A DNA stretch of 64,000 bases from NCBI GenBank assembly GCA_964544305.1, contig CAZJAZ010000005.1, forward strand, positions 61,892 to 125,891. The letters are read 5' to 3'. Below are positions 44,910 through 52,546 of this stretch, one piece after another. The notes beneath the pieces are model-generated. The model saw nothing but the letters and a program-made list of their open reading frames with translations, was not told where the DNA came from and did no database searches. Both the position numbers and the translations under genes were made by a program. The DNA comes from JAFDWI01 sp964544305. Its GTDB lineage: Bacteria; Actinomycetota; Acidimicrobiia; Acidimicrobiales; Iamiaceae. Position 1 is the stretch's first letter; the number at the start of each line of letters is the position of its first letter.

Positions 44910-45838
44910 GCGTCGACCTCAGCAATCGTGGCATCTAAATTGCGGCGACGCCGCATATTGACAATGAGTTCTGCAATCAGCCCCATCGACACCATCTGCA
45001 CGGCAACAACCACAAGAAACACGCCGATCAGCAACGCTGGACGATTTCCGACTCGGTCGCCGAAAAGCCAAAGCACACCCATCCATGCAAGTAACGCCAT
45101 GCCGACAACTCCCATGATGATGCCGGTGCCACCAAAGAGATGAAATGGCCTCGCCGTGTAGGTCGTGAGGAACTTCACGGTGATCAGATCAAGGAAACCT
45201 CGCCAGAAGCGCGCACGGCCAAACTTCGTTTCCCCATGCCGGCGTTCATGGTGAGCAATCGATTCTTCGCCGACGGAGAACCCGCTCCAATGTGCAAGCA
45301 CCGGAATATAACGGTGGAGTTCGCCATACATTTCCAATGACGCCGCGAGATCGTGACGCATGATCTTGAGCCCACTGTTGAAGTCGCGCATATCAACGCC
45401 AGACACCAACGCGGTGGTGCGGTTATAAATCTTTGACGTGTTGCGCTTGATGAAACGATCATGACGATTGCCCGCCCGGGAACCGGTGATCAGATCGAGG
45501 TTGCGTTCGTCAAGCAGCTTGATGAGTCGTGGAACTTCCGTGGGGTCATCTTGCCCATCAGCGTCCATGAGCACAACGATGTCGCCCTTGACCCGTGCCA
45601 ACCCCGCGCTCAGTGCAGCCGATTTGCCAGCGTTGCGCCGCAAGCGCACATGGTGCACGCGCGGGTCGGCAACGCTACGCATGAACGCGGCCGTTTCATC
45701 GGTTGATCCGTCGTCAACGATCAGCATTTCGCACTCGCCACCCATTTCGTCGAACATGGCGAGCGTTTCGGGAATCAACTCCACAAGATTGTCGTACTCG
45801 TTGTACGCCGGCATGAGTACCGACACGCTGGGATTCAA
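44906..45838 (-). CDS. Glycosyltransferase family 2, DPM1/GtrB-like
   Basis: 310 residues. SVSVLMPAYNEYDNLVELIP and MLIVDDGSTDETAAFM are the nucleotide-sugar site, VVLMDADGQDDPTEVP the DxD region, and HHERRHGETKFGRARFWRGFLD the typical end of the catalytic domain before two membrane segments. Enzymes of this form transfer a sugar to polyprenyl phosphate, feeding GT-C glycosyltransferases such as those in this window. Start ATG at 45838, 3 bases after the flippase-like gene. Confidence 0.92.
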   Translation of the reverse strand: MNPSVSVLMPAYNEYDNLVELIPETLAMFDEMGGECEMLIVDDGSTDETAAFMRSVADPRVHHVRLRRNAGKSAALSAGLARVKGDIVVLMDADGQDDPTEVPRLIKLLDERNLDLITGSRAGNRHDRFIKRNTSKIYNRTTALVSGVDMRDFNSGLKIMRHDLAASLEMYGELHRYIPVLAHWSGFSVGEESIAHHERRHGETKFGRARFWRGFLDLITVKFLTTYTARPFHLFGGTGIIMGVVGMALLAWMGVLWLFGDRVGNRPALLIGVFLVVVAVQMVSMGLIAELIVNMRRRRNLDATIAEVDA

Positions 45839-45841
45839 ACG

Positions 45842-46837
45842 TCAACCCTTTTCTTCGACTTCAACGGGCACATAGAAGTTTGAGTCTACCGAAGCAACCG
45901 CTCCCGACTGGTGACGGGTCAATGGCAGACCGCATAACGCTCCGCCAACGTCGACGATCACAAACATGATTCGGGCAGTCACCGCAACCGCAACGGCGGG
46001 CGCTGCTGCCAGCCCCGACACCGCAATAAACACGGCTTCGCGCACGCCAGCCCCTCCGGGGGTCGGCGTCACGAAACCGGCGGTCCACGAAAGCACCGTT
46101 GCGAGCGCAATACGCAATACCGGCGCGTCAACCCCGGGCAGTGCTCGGGCCGTACACCAAGTTGCCGCTGCAATGCCCGCCCATGCGGGAACGTAGCGGA
46201 CCATGAGCAGGATCGTTTCGCGCCAGGCTGGGATTGTGATTCCTAGATTGCGCTTGGTGGCACGTTCAATAAATCCAAAGAACGCTCCGAGTACTCGTGG
46301 ATGAAGGAACCCCAGACCAACCGGAACAAGCAGCAACAGCAACAGTGCTGGGCCAGCGTTGCGTGAATGTGCCAAGTCAAATGGCAACAGCAGCGCTGCG
46401 CTTAATGCTGCGGCGAGGTACAGACCAATGAGTGACAGCACGACACTCGGATACGCCTGCGAAGTTGGAATTCCTCGCCGGCGCGCAATTTCACCTCGTC
46501 CAACCGCAGCCCAGATTGACCCCGGTATGTATTTGGCGATCTCTCCGACGTAGTACCACGCAATCGATTTTGTGCGTGACATTTTTCCACCGACCACTGC
46601 CAGAGCGTCCGCCCAAGTGAATGCAATAACCGTCATTCCTGCTGCGGCACATGCCAGACCAATGCCAAGCCAAGCAAATGATGCGTGGGCCAGGCTGTCG
46701 GACACTTTGCCCCAGTCATCACTCAGCGTCTTTGCGATGAAACCGACACACACCACCATGAGCGCCACACCGATCGCGAGTGGGGCAAGCTTGCGCACGC
46801 TTGTCTTGTTTGGTGCGTCGTTCTGGCTCACAGCCAC
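45842..46837 (-). CDS. Flippase-like membrane protein (lysylphosphatidylglycerol synthase TM domain family)
   Basis: 331 residues, about eight membrane spans. YYVGEIAKYIPGSIWAAVGRGEIARRRG and FVTPTPGGAGVREAVFI are the two signature segments of the LPG-synthase transmembrane/UPF0104 family. These proteins are thought to help flip lipids or lipid-linked sugars. It sits directly upstream of the polyprenyl-phosphate GT2 gene, which suggests it handles that product. GTG start at 46837; a second GTG two codons later is equally possible. Confidence 0.86.
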   Translation of the reverse strand: MAVSQNDAPNKTSVRKLAPLAIGVALMVVCVGFIAKTLSDDWGKVSDSLAHASFAWLGIGLACAAAGMTVIAFTWADALAVVGGKMSRTKSIAWYYVGEIAKYIPGSIWAAVGRGEIARRRGIPTSQAYPSVVLSLIGLYLAAALSAALLLPFDLAHSRNAGPALLLLLLVPVGLGFLHPRVLGAFFGFIERATKRNLGITIPAWRETILLMVRYVPAWAGIAAATWCTARALPGVDAPVLRIALATVLSWTAGFVTPTPGGAGVREAVFIAVSGLAAAPAVAVAVTARIMFVIVDVGGALCGLPLTRHQSGAVASVDSNFYVPVEVEEKG

Positions 46838-46877
46838 GTCACGCTAGTGGTGTGAGCGTGCGACGTTGTTGTTCTTG

Positions 46878-48059
46878 TCAACCCGCTTTTGTTGGCTGCA
46901 ACGGCTCGGGTTGGCACAAACCATCAAGTTCAACGATTGCTATGCGCTCACGGTTATCCCATGTGATCTCATTGGACGGATCGACTCGAATCTTGTACTC
47001 ACGAAAACTCTGTTCGAGCGAGTCGTACGAAAGCACTCGGCCAATGAGTGGCTCACCCAAGTCCAAAATCAACTTGACTGTTTCGATTGCTTGCAGGGTG
47101 CCAATGATGCCGGGCAGCACGCCAAGCACACCCGCTTCTGAACACGATGGAGCGAGTTCGGCAGGTGGTGGTTCGGGTACGAAATCACGGTAGGTGGGGC
47201 CGCGGCGCGGGTCGAACACCGTCAACATGCCCTCAAAGCGAAAGATCGATCCGTGGACAACGGGGATGCCGAGTTTCACGGACGCATCGTTTACGAGATA
47301 GCGAGTCGGGAAGTTGTCGAGCCCATCCACGATGATGTCAAAACCCGCCAGAATTTCCATCACGTTGTCAGCGCCAAGGCGCGTGTCAAAGGTGATGACG
47401 TTCACGTCGGGGTTCAGCGCCGTAATTGTTTTCTTTGCCGAATCGACTTTGCGGTCACCAATCCGATCGAGGTTGTGGAGGATCTGTCGTTGCAGGTTCG
47501 ATTCGTCAACGACATCCATGTCGATGATGCCGATCGTTCCCACACCCGCCGCACCAAGGTAGTAGGCGGCAGGTGAACCGAGTCCGCCTGCGCCAAGAAG
47601 TAGCACTTTGGCGTCGAGCAGCTTGAGTTGGCCGGCAACATCAACTTCTGGCAGCAACAGGTGCCGTTGGTAGCGGTTGCGTTGATCAGCCGTGAGGTTG
47701 CGAGGCGCCGACCACTCGCGCCCTTCGTCTTTCCACTGATTGAACCCGCCAGCCACCGAAACCACGTCGGTGTAACCGAGTTCACCAAGCGTCTTGGCCG
47801 CGAAGGCGCTGCGCACGCCGGATGCACAGTGAACAATGAGCTTGGCATTGTGATCGACAACTTTCGATTCGATCGAACCTTCGAGTTGTCCGCGAGGAAT
47901 GTGAATGGCGCCAGGAATCGCACCTTGTTCGTATTCGGAGGGTTCGCGCACATCAAGAATCACCGCACCCGCCTCGCGTCGCGCTTCATCGGCTTGCGCG
48001 GTGGTGATCTCGGTTATTTGGGTTTTGGTTTCGTTGAGGAGTTCTCGGAAAGTAGCCAT
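46878..48059 (-). CDS. moeB: Rhodanese-MoeB/ThiF fusion: sulfur-carrier adenylyltransferase/sulfurtransferase
   Basis: 393 residues. An N-terminal rhodanese domain (about 15-115) carries HCASGVRS with persulfide Cys78. The E1-like domain follows (about 125-390): RYQRHLLLPEVD, GAGGLGSPAAYYL at 157-169, SNLQRQILH, GLDNFPTRYLVND and APSCSEAGVLG with Cys306. The usual order in the MoeZ/MOCS3 type is the reverse (E1 first). The CxxC pairs that bind zinc in MoeB are not visible. It would activate a MoaD/ThiS/CysO-like carrier for molybdopterin, thiamine or cysteine synthesis; no partner lies nearby. Confidence 0.9.
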   Translation of the reverse strand: MATFRELLNETKTQITEITTAQADEARREAGAVILDVREPSEYEQGAIPGAIHIPRGQLEGSIESKVVDHNAKLIVHCASGVRSAFAAKTLGELGYTDVVSVAGGFNQWKDEGREWSAPRNLTADQRNRYQRHLLLPEVDVAGQLKLLDAKVLLLGAGGLGSPAAYYLGAAGVGTIGIIDMDVVDESNLQRQILHNLDRIGDRKVDSAKKTITALNPDVNVITFDTRLGADNVMEILAGFDIIVDGLDNFPTRYLVNDASVKLGIPVVHGSIFRFEGMLTVFDPRRGPTYRDFVPEPPPAELAPSCSEAGVLGVLPGIIGTLQAIETVKLILDLGEPLIGRVLSYDSLEQSFREYKIRVDPSNEITWDNRERIAIVELDGLCQPEPLQPTKAG

Positions 48060-48244
48060 GTTTCTTGCTTTGCGTTCGGTTGATCGAGCGAGCGTTGTCG
48101 CTCACTCGATTGAAACTCTACTTGTTTGGTCAGGTATTCCCACAGGCCACAATTTCTTTGCCATCAGTGTTTGAGGGCGGCTGGTTTGGGGCAGAACTTC
48201 TTCACGCTCGAACGGCTCGGGCGCTCAGATCGAAGGAGTTGTCA

Positions 48245-48763
48245 ATGACCATTGTCGAATCATGCACCCGCAACCTCAAACAGTCGAACATGACACCACG
48301 AGCGCAACGCATCGAACTTTACGATCTGCCGTTGCCGTTGAACGGTACGATCCCGGTACGTGTGTGGTCTGATCCACGTGTTGAACTCTCTGGTCACGAC
48401 GCACGATCGAGCTATGTCGAGTTGTTCTGGCTTGGCATCCTCGGGCCGTCCGCCACGTTGTTGTTGCGCCGACTTGCCATCGGTCTTGCCCACAGTCCGC
48501 AAGGATTTCATGTTCCTGTCGGGGAAACGGCGCTCAGTTTGGGCCTTGGTCGCCCGACAACCATGCAATCACCATTTGTGCGAGCATTGCATCGGTTGTG
48601 CATCTTCAAGCTCATTCGCTTCGTGGACGGTCATCTCGAAGTCCGCACCAAGGTTCCTACCTTGAACCACGGACAGCTTGCACGACTGCCTGAGGCATTA
48701 CAAGTGACCCATGAAATTGCTGAGTCAAAACGGCGCCACCCCAGCAACGCCAGATTTGCGTGA
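48245..48763 (+). CDS. Conserved-looking hypothetical protein, possible winged-helix fold
   Basis: 172 residues starting at ATG with AAGGAG 6 bases upstream, which is why the longer frame to 48065 was rejected. The central part, SSYVELFWLGILGPSATLLLRRLAIGL, then VPVGETALSLGLGRPTTMQSPFVRAL, reads like a compact helical domain with a possible helix-turn-helix, ending RTKVPTLNHGQLARLPEALQ. I associate similar proteins with actinobacteria but know no function. It stands alone between moeB and the hairpin at 48785. Confidence 0.75.
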   Translation: MTIVESCTRNLKQSNMTPRAQRIELYDLPLPLNGTIPVRVWSDPRVELSGHDARSSYVELFWLGILGPSATLLLRRLAIGLAHSPQGFHVPVGETALSLGLGRPTTMQSPFVRALHRLCIFKLIRFVDGHLEVRTKVPTLNHGQLARLPEALQVTHEIAESKRRHPSNARFA

Positions 48764-48784
48764 CCCTTGCCTGACCCCCATTCC

Positions 48785-48833
48785 GAAATTTGACGCGTTC
48801 TGGCCCCATGGGGGCCATAACGCGTCAAATTTC
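48785..48833. terminator. Near-perfect 49-base inverted repeat between convergent genes
   Basis: Arms of 15 bases (GAAATTTGACGCGTT and its complement), one C/T mismatch, then 7 more pairs (TGGCCCC/GGGGCCA) around a 3-base ATG loop. It lies between the stop at 48763 and the stop at 48835, so a two-way transcription terminator is the simplest reading. There is no separate T-run, although the arm ends are A/T-rich in both directions. Confidence 0.6.
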
Positions 48834-48834
48834 T

Positions 48835-49386
48835 TCAGGTTGAGCGACTGGCAAGCGATCCGCCAGCCACTTCAGCTTCACGCCAGCGCGCCAACGTCCA
48901 ACACAAATCAGAAAGCCGGTTCAAGAAAGGAACGACCTGCGTCTCATGGGCATCGTCAACTTGGAGCGCATCACGCTCGGCCCGACGAACCACGCAACGT
49001 GCCACATCGAGCTGGGCCGCAACGACATCTTGACCTGGCACAACAAATTCTTTGGGCTGCTCGAACCGGTTGGTGATGTCGTCGATGATGTGCTCAAGCG
49101 CAGTAACCATGCCTGATGTGACCATGTTCTTGCCTTCGGTGAGCTTGTGGCGATTGCCCGGCGCGGTCGCAAGTTCGGCCATAAGGACCCACAGATCATG
49201 TTCGAGACCAATCAATATGCTGTCGAGCTCGCTCTGGCGCTCGCAGCCTGCACGTGCCACACCAAGAGTTGCTTGTGCTTCGTCGACCGTGCCATACGCG
49301 GTCGGACGAGGTGAGTCTTTAGCGACCCGGCCACCCCACAACAAACCGGTCGTACCGTCATCGCCTTTACGCGTGTAAATCTTCAT
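48835..49386 (-). CDS. pduO: Cob(I)alamin adenosyltransferase, PduO-type
   Basis: Makes adenosylcobalamin, the cofactor of methylmalonyl-CoA mutase. The 183-residue protein begins KIYTRKGDDGTTGLLWGG, the PduO ATP-binding signature, and has GTVDEAQATLG, VVPGQ and CVVRRAERD, all expected. The ATG at 49386 was chosen because the signature starts at once after it; a frame extension to 49434 lies inside the upstream regulator. The two genes overlap by 20 bases. It serves the mutase at 33777 and possibly cobalamin salvage generally. Confidence 0.94.
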   Translation of the reverse strand: MKIYTRKGDDGTTGLLWGGRVAKDSPRPTAYGTVDEAQATLGVARAGCERQSELDSILIGLEHDLWVLMAELATAPGNRHKLTEGKNMVTSGMVTALEHIIDDITNRFEQPKEFVVPGQDVVAAQLDVARCVVRRAERDALQVDDAHETQVVPFLNRLSDLCWTLARWREAEVAGGSLASRST

Positions 49387-50119
49387 GGCCGACACCATAG
49401 GGCGATGCGTCATCGTCGGCTTGTTCGTACGCAACGGTCACCGCGCAATGGGCGGTTCGTGGATCAGTGGCCGCGAGATTGGCCACGGTGATGCCGTCAA
49501 TTTGTGTCGCCACACCGTCGAGCATGCCTCGATGCAGCGCGCACACAATGGTTGGGTTTGCAACGGCGGCCGATGCAAACGGGCATGTTTGGAGTTCGAT
49601 TTCGTGTCGGGGCCCGCGGCCAGCGCGGCGCGGCGCGAAGCCTTGTTGACCAATTACCTCGATCATTTTTTTGATTGGATCGATGCCGGTTGGTGGAACG
49701 GTCGTGAGTTGAGATCCTGCTCGATGCCCAACTTCATAGGGCGACGCCGACCCGTCCATCGCCTGCAAGAGTAAGAGTGATAGTCGTTCATAGGGCCCGT
49801 CGGCGTTCCAACGCCCACCAGTTGCGACATCGTCGGCGAGCCGATAGCTCCGCCGGGGCCGACCCGGACCACTTGGAAGCTCGCCTACTTCTTCGACGAG
49901 TTCCGCCGCCCGCAGTTTGGCGAGATGTTGGCGAATGGTGTTGTGATTGAGCGAGAACGCGTCGACGAGATCCGCAACCTGAAGTGGCCGTTCGCTCGCA
50001 GCAATTGCCTGAAAGATGGCGTACCGAGTTGGATCGCCCATGGCTTTGGATCGAGCCTGAAAGAGATCGCCTTGGGTTCGAGAAGCTTGTCGTTCTGTTT
50101 CCGGTGTGGATTTTGTCAC
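49367..50119 (-). CDS. HTH transcriptional regulator with C-terminal cysteines, SufR/ArsR-like
   Basis: 250 residues. The N-terminal winged helix (about 22-95) contains GDPTRYAIFQAIAASERPLQVADL and HNTIRQHLAKLRAAELVEE. The C-terminal domain has ELQTCPFASAAVANPTIVCALHRG and a further Cys, giving Cys179, Cys193 and Cys225, reminiscent of the Fe-S-binding half of SufR-type regulators. It is divergent from the DUF2249/heme-copper-like/DUF59 operon and likely controls it. Sensing of Fe-S status or nitric oxide is inference from these cysteines and the neighbours. Confidence 0.85.
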   Translation of the reverse strand: MTKSTPETERQASRTQGDLFQARSKAMGDPTRYAIFQAIAASERPLQVADLVDAFSLNHNTIRQHLAKLRAAELVEEVGELPSGPGRPRRSYRLADDVATGGRWNADGPYERLSLLLLQAMDGSASPYEVGHRAGSQLTTVPPTGIDPIKKMIEVIGQQGFAPRRAGRGPRHEIELQTCPFASAAVANPTIVCALHRGMLDGVATQIDGITVANLAATDPRTAHCAVTVAYEQADDDASPYGVGHEDLHA

Positions 50120-50187
50120 GATCGTTGCTCCTGCTTGCCGTCACACAACGTCCGGCGTAGTATTTCTGCCAATCAACAGAATAACCA

Positions 50188-50203
50188 ATTGATCCGGACC
50201 AAT
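50188..50203. promoter_or_regulatory. Imperfect palindrome, FNR/DNR-like box or regulator operator
   Basis: ATTGATCCGGACCAAT matches its own complement at 14 of 16 bases (7 of 8 base pairs). The core TTGATCCGGACCAA at 50189-50202 matches the FNR-family consensus TTGAT-N4-ATCAA at 9 of 10 positions. It sits in the divergent region, 15 bases before the DUF2249 start codon and about 70 from the regulator start. It could be an operator for the divergent regulator or a site for a CRP/FNR-type NO or oxygen sensor. Confidence 0.45.
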
Positions 50204-50217
50204 GCTACGAGGATGCA

Positions 50218-50670
50218 ATGACCGCTACGACTCCTTCCAAACTTGATGTTCGTACCATTGCCCATGAGCAACGTCACGCAACCATCATCGGCGTACTTGA
50301 TGACCTTGCGCTCGGCGAAACGCTCATCCTTCTCGTCGATCACCAACCACGAGGCCTCTACGCGGATATCACCTCGAATCGTCCCGGCGAGGTTTCGTGG
50401 GCCGACGCCGAAATCACACCGGGCGAGTGGGAAGCAACGTTCACCAAGGTCGCCCGAGTACTTGATGTTCGACCCATCATCGACGCTGGCGGCGAACCGT
50501 TTGAAACGATTATGAACGCGGTTGGAGAACTCGAAGACGAAGATCTCGTGATCGTCGCACCATTTGAGCCCACACCGCTTGAAGGGGTGCTCTCGAGTCA
50601 AGGGTTCAGCTTTGAAGCCAACGAAGTCGAGCCGGGCCACTGGCGTACTCGGTTCTCACTCGGCGCCTGA
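50218..50670 (+). CDS. Tandem DUF2249 protein
   Basis: 150 residues made of two DUF2249-like halves. Each begins LDVR (LDVRTIAHEQRHATIIGVL and LDVRPIIDAGGEPFETIMNA) and continues to GE(TLILLVDHQPRGL) or its weaker equivalent EDLVIVAPFEPTPL, ending WEATFTKV and WRTRFSL. DUF2249 proteins are small and often lie beside NnrS-like or heme-copper membrane proteins in NO-related or anaerobic gene sets. The biochemical role is unknown. ATG with GAGGA 4 bases upstream. First gene of a three-gene operon with a gap of 3 bases to the next. Confidence 0.86.
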   Translation: MTATTPSKLDVRTIAHEQRHATIIGVLDDLALGETLILLVDHQPRGLYADITSNRPGEVSWADAEITPGEWEATFTKVARVLDVRPIIDAGGEPFETIMNAVGELEDEDLVIVAPFEPTPLEGVLSSQGFSFEANEVEPGHWRTRFSLGA

Positions 50671-50673
50671 TCG

Positions 50674-52071
50674 GTGTCAATTCCCGTACGTCCCGGCGGC
50701 GAAGCCGCGGCACGCCCAACACCACCAATAGGTGGACCGGCGGGCTCCCCTCTCGCCGTTCCCCCCGCATGGTTACCACTTGCGTGGCTCGCCGCGTCAG
50801 CGGTCGGGCTTATCGGATTTGGGATCACTTTGGCGGCAAGCGCCAACACCATTGTGCACACCCCCCAGGCGCCACGCGCGGTTGCAACCGTGCACGTTGG
50901 CATGCTCGCATTCTTAAGCACCGCGGTACTCGGGGCTGCACACCAGTTCGGACCGGTGGTTGCCGGGCGTCGGCTCCGTTCGACAACCGCCGGTCTGTTG
51001 ACGTTGCTCTTTTGGGCACCCGCCTCGTGGCTACTCCCCTACGCGTTTGCAACCTTTCGTCCGGGCCTCCTTGAAATTGCTGGAGTCACCGCTTTCAGTG
51101 CTGTATGCCTCGCAGCCTGGAACTTGTCGGGGCCACTACTGCGCCGAGGACGTGGCACGCCGGTCGTTGGGTTGCGTATGGCGGTCATCTTCTTGGTGAT
51201 TACCGCCGGATTTGGGGCGACGTACGCGTTTGATTTGCATCACGGCTATTTCGAATTGTTACCCCGGCGCGTGCTCGCCCATGCACACCTAGGTCTCATC
51301 GGGTGGATTGGCCTCGCGTACGTCGCGGTCGCCGAAAAGCTCTGGCCCATGTTTTTGCTGGCACATCGCCCTTCGGCCAAAGCAGGCGACTGGGCGGTTC
51401 GCCTGGTCGCAACCGGGGTTCCAATCCTGGCGATCGGCTTGCTTATCCCAGCGCCTATCGTGTCATGGGCCGGAGGGCTTGTAACGGCCGCTGGTTTGGT
51501 GACGCATCTCGTTTCACTGGGTCAGGTCATCAAGCATCGTCGTCGTCGCATGGAACTCCTTCATGGCTTTGTGTTGACCTCGGCCGCAATGCTCGTTGTC
51601 GGCGCAATCGCCGGACTCGTCGCGGGGGCACCCAACGTCTCAACCGCCACGCGCCAGATCGCGATTCAAACCGAAATCATGGCCTTGTCGATGTGGCTCG
51701 GCATCGCGGTCGTCGGACACTTCCACAAGATCGTGCCCTTCATTACGTGGAGTCGAATGCGCCAAGCAGGACACACCAAAGCCCCTAACGGCAAACCGCT
51801 CCTGTTCGCACACCTCGTTAATGCGCCCGCGGCGCGCGTCTCGTATGGCGCGATTGCACTAGGGGCACTGGCCGGGGTGATCGGTATGGCAACGTCGACT
51901 GCGCTGCTCATCGAGATTGCCGGACTTGCTTTGGCCGTGTGTGGAATCGTGACCGCCGCAAACTTAACGAGTGGGCCAATGCGCATCATTTCCCACGACA
52001 AAAAAGCCGCGCAGGCCCCCAAGGAATCGTCTGTTGCGCAATCAACCACACCTGCACCGGTTGGTGCCTGA
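50674..52071 (+). CDS. Heme-copper-oxidase subunit I-like / NnrS-like membrane protein
   Basis: 465 residues, about twelve membrane spans, GTG start. Conserved His appear inside membrane segments: VHVGMLAFLSTAVLGAAHQFGP, RVLAHAHLGLIGWIGLAY and VVGHFHKIVPFITW, an arrangement recalling cbb3-type subunit I and NO reductase-like proteins and some NnrS relatives. Whether it binds heme and copper is unproven; no cytochrome c subunit is nearby. Flanked by DUF2249 and DUF59, it may be an NO-handling or heme-sensing membrane protein. Pro-rich N-terminal tail and a disordered Ala/Lys/Ser tail at the C-terminus. Confidence 0.8.
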   Translation: MSIPVRPGGEAAARPTPPIGGPAGSPLAVPPAWLPLAWLAASAVGLIGFGITLAASANTIVHTPQAPRAVATVHVGMLAFLSTAVLGAAHQFGPVVAGRRLRSTTAGLLTLLFWAPASWLLPYAFATFRPGLLEIAGVTAFSAVCLAAWNLSGPLLRRGRGTPVVGLRMAVIFLVITAGFGATYAFDLHHGYFELLPRRVLAHAHLGLIGWIGLAYVAVAEKLWPMFLLAHRPSAKAGDWAVRLVATGVPILAIGLLIPAPIVSWAGGLVTAAGLVTHLVSLGQVIKHRRRRMELLHGFVLTSAAMLVVGAIAGLVAGAPNVSTATRQIAIQTEIMALSMWLGIAVVGHFHKIVPFITWSRMRQAGHTKAPNGKPLLFAHLVNAPAARVSYGAIALGALAGVIGMATSTALLIEIAGLALAVCGIVTAANLTSGPMRIISHDKKAAQAPKESSVAQSTTPAPVGA

Positions 52072-52086
52072 TCCAAGGAGTCGTCC

Positions 52087-52422
52087 ATGGGAACCCCAAT
52101 TACAAGCGACGATCTTGAGGCGGTGAGTGCCGCGCTCCATGAGGTGTACGACCCCGAAATTGGCCTCGACATCATGACGATGGGATTGATTTATCGAATC
52201 GAAGCGGGTTTGGAAAAAGTGCTCATTGACATGACACTCACCACCCCGGGCTGCCCGGTGTCGGACAGTCTCCCCGAGGAAGCCCGCCAGGCCGCGGCGC
52301 GCGCACTTGACCCCGATGGTGACAACCGCGTGAACTTGGAAGTTGTGTGGGATCCGCCGTGGAATCCGGAAATGATCGATGACGACGCGCTCGCAGAACT
52401 CGGCTACCGCCGCACCACCTGA
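52087..52422 (+). CDS. DUF59/MIP18-family metal-sulfur cluster assembly factor
   Basis: 111 residues. AALHEVYDPEIGLDIMTMGLIY and MTLTTPGCPVSDSLPEEA, with its conserved Cys, define the PaaD/SufT/MIP18 family that helps mature Fe-S proteins. AAGGAG lies 5 bases before the ATG. It completes the operon DUF2249-membrane protein-DUF59, 15 bases after the membrane gene. A repair role for NO- or oxygen-damaged clusters would match the Cys-containing regulator next door, but this is inference. Confidence 0.92.
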   Translation: MGTPITSDDLEAVSAALHEVYDPEIGLDIMTMGLIYRIEAGLEKVLIDMTLTTPGCPVSDSLPEEARQAAARALDPDGDNRVNLEVVWDPPWNPEMIDDDALAELGYRRTT

Positions 52423-52445
52423 CGTGTCGTAACAGAACGTAACCC

Positions 52446-52510
52446 TGACGCGTTCCACGGCTTCACGACGCGAACCCACTCGCGCTTTTTGAATGTGCGT
52501 CGCGTCAAAT
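52446..52510. repeat. Intergenic palindromic element sharing its ends with the 48785 hairpin
   Basis: Begins TGACGCGTTC and ends CGCGTCAAAT, the same two 10-mers that lie at 48791-48800 and 48821-48830. Inside, GACGCGA and TCGCGTC can pair. It lies in the spacer between the DUF59 gene and metH and may terminate the first operon (a GCGC followed by five T is inside it) or belong to a small dispersed repeat family. Confidence 0.4.
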
Positions 52511-52546
52511 CCGTCATGAACGCACCCAACAGTAGGATTGATAATC

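Noticed and set aside
52423..52546. Cobalamin or SAM/SAH riboswitch upstream of metH
   Set aside because: No B12-box or known riboswitch core is visible; the spacer holds only the palindromic element.
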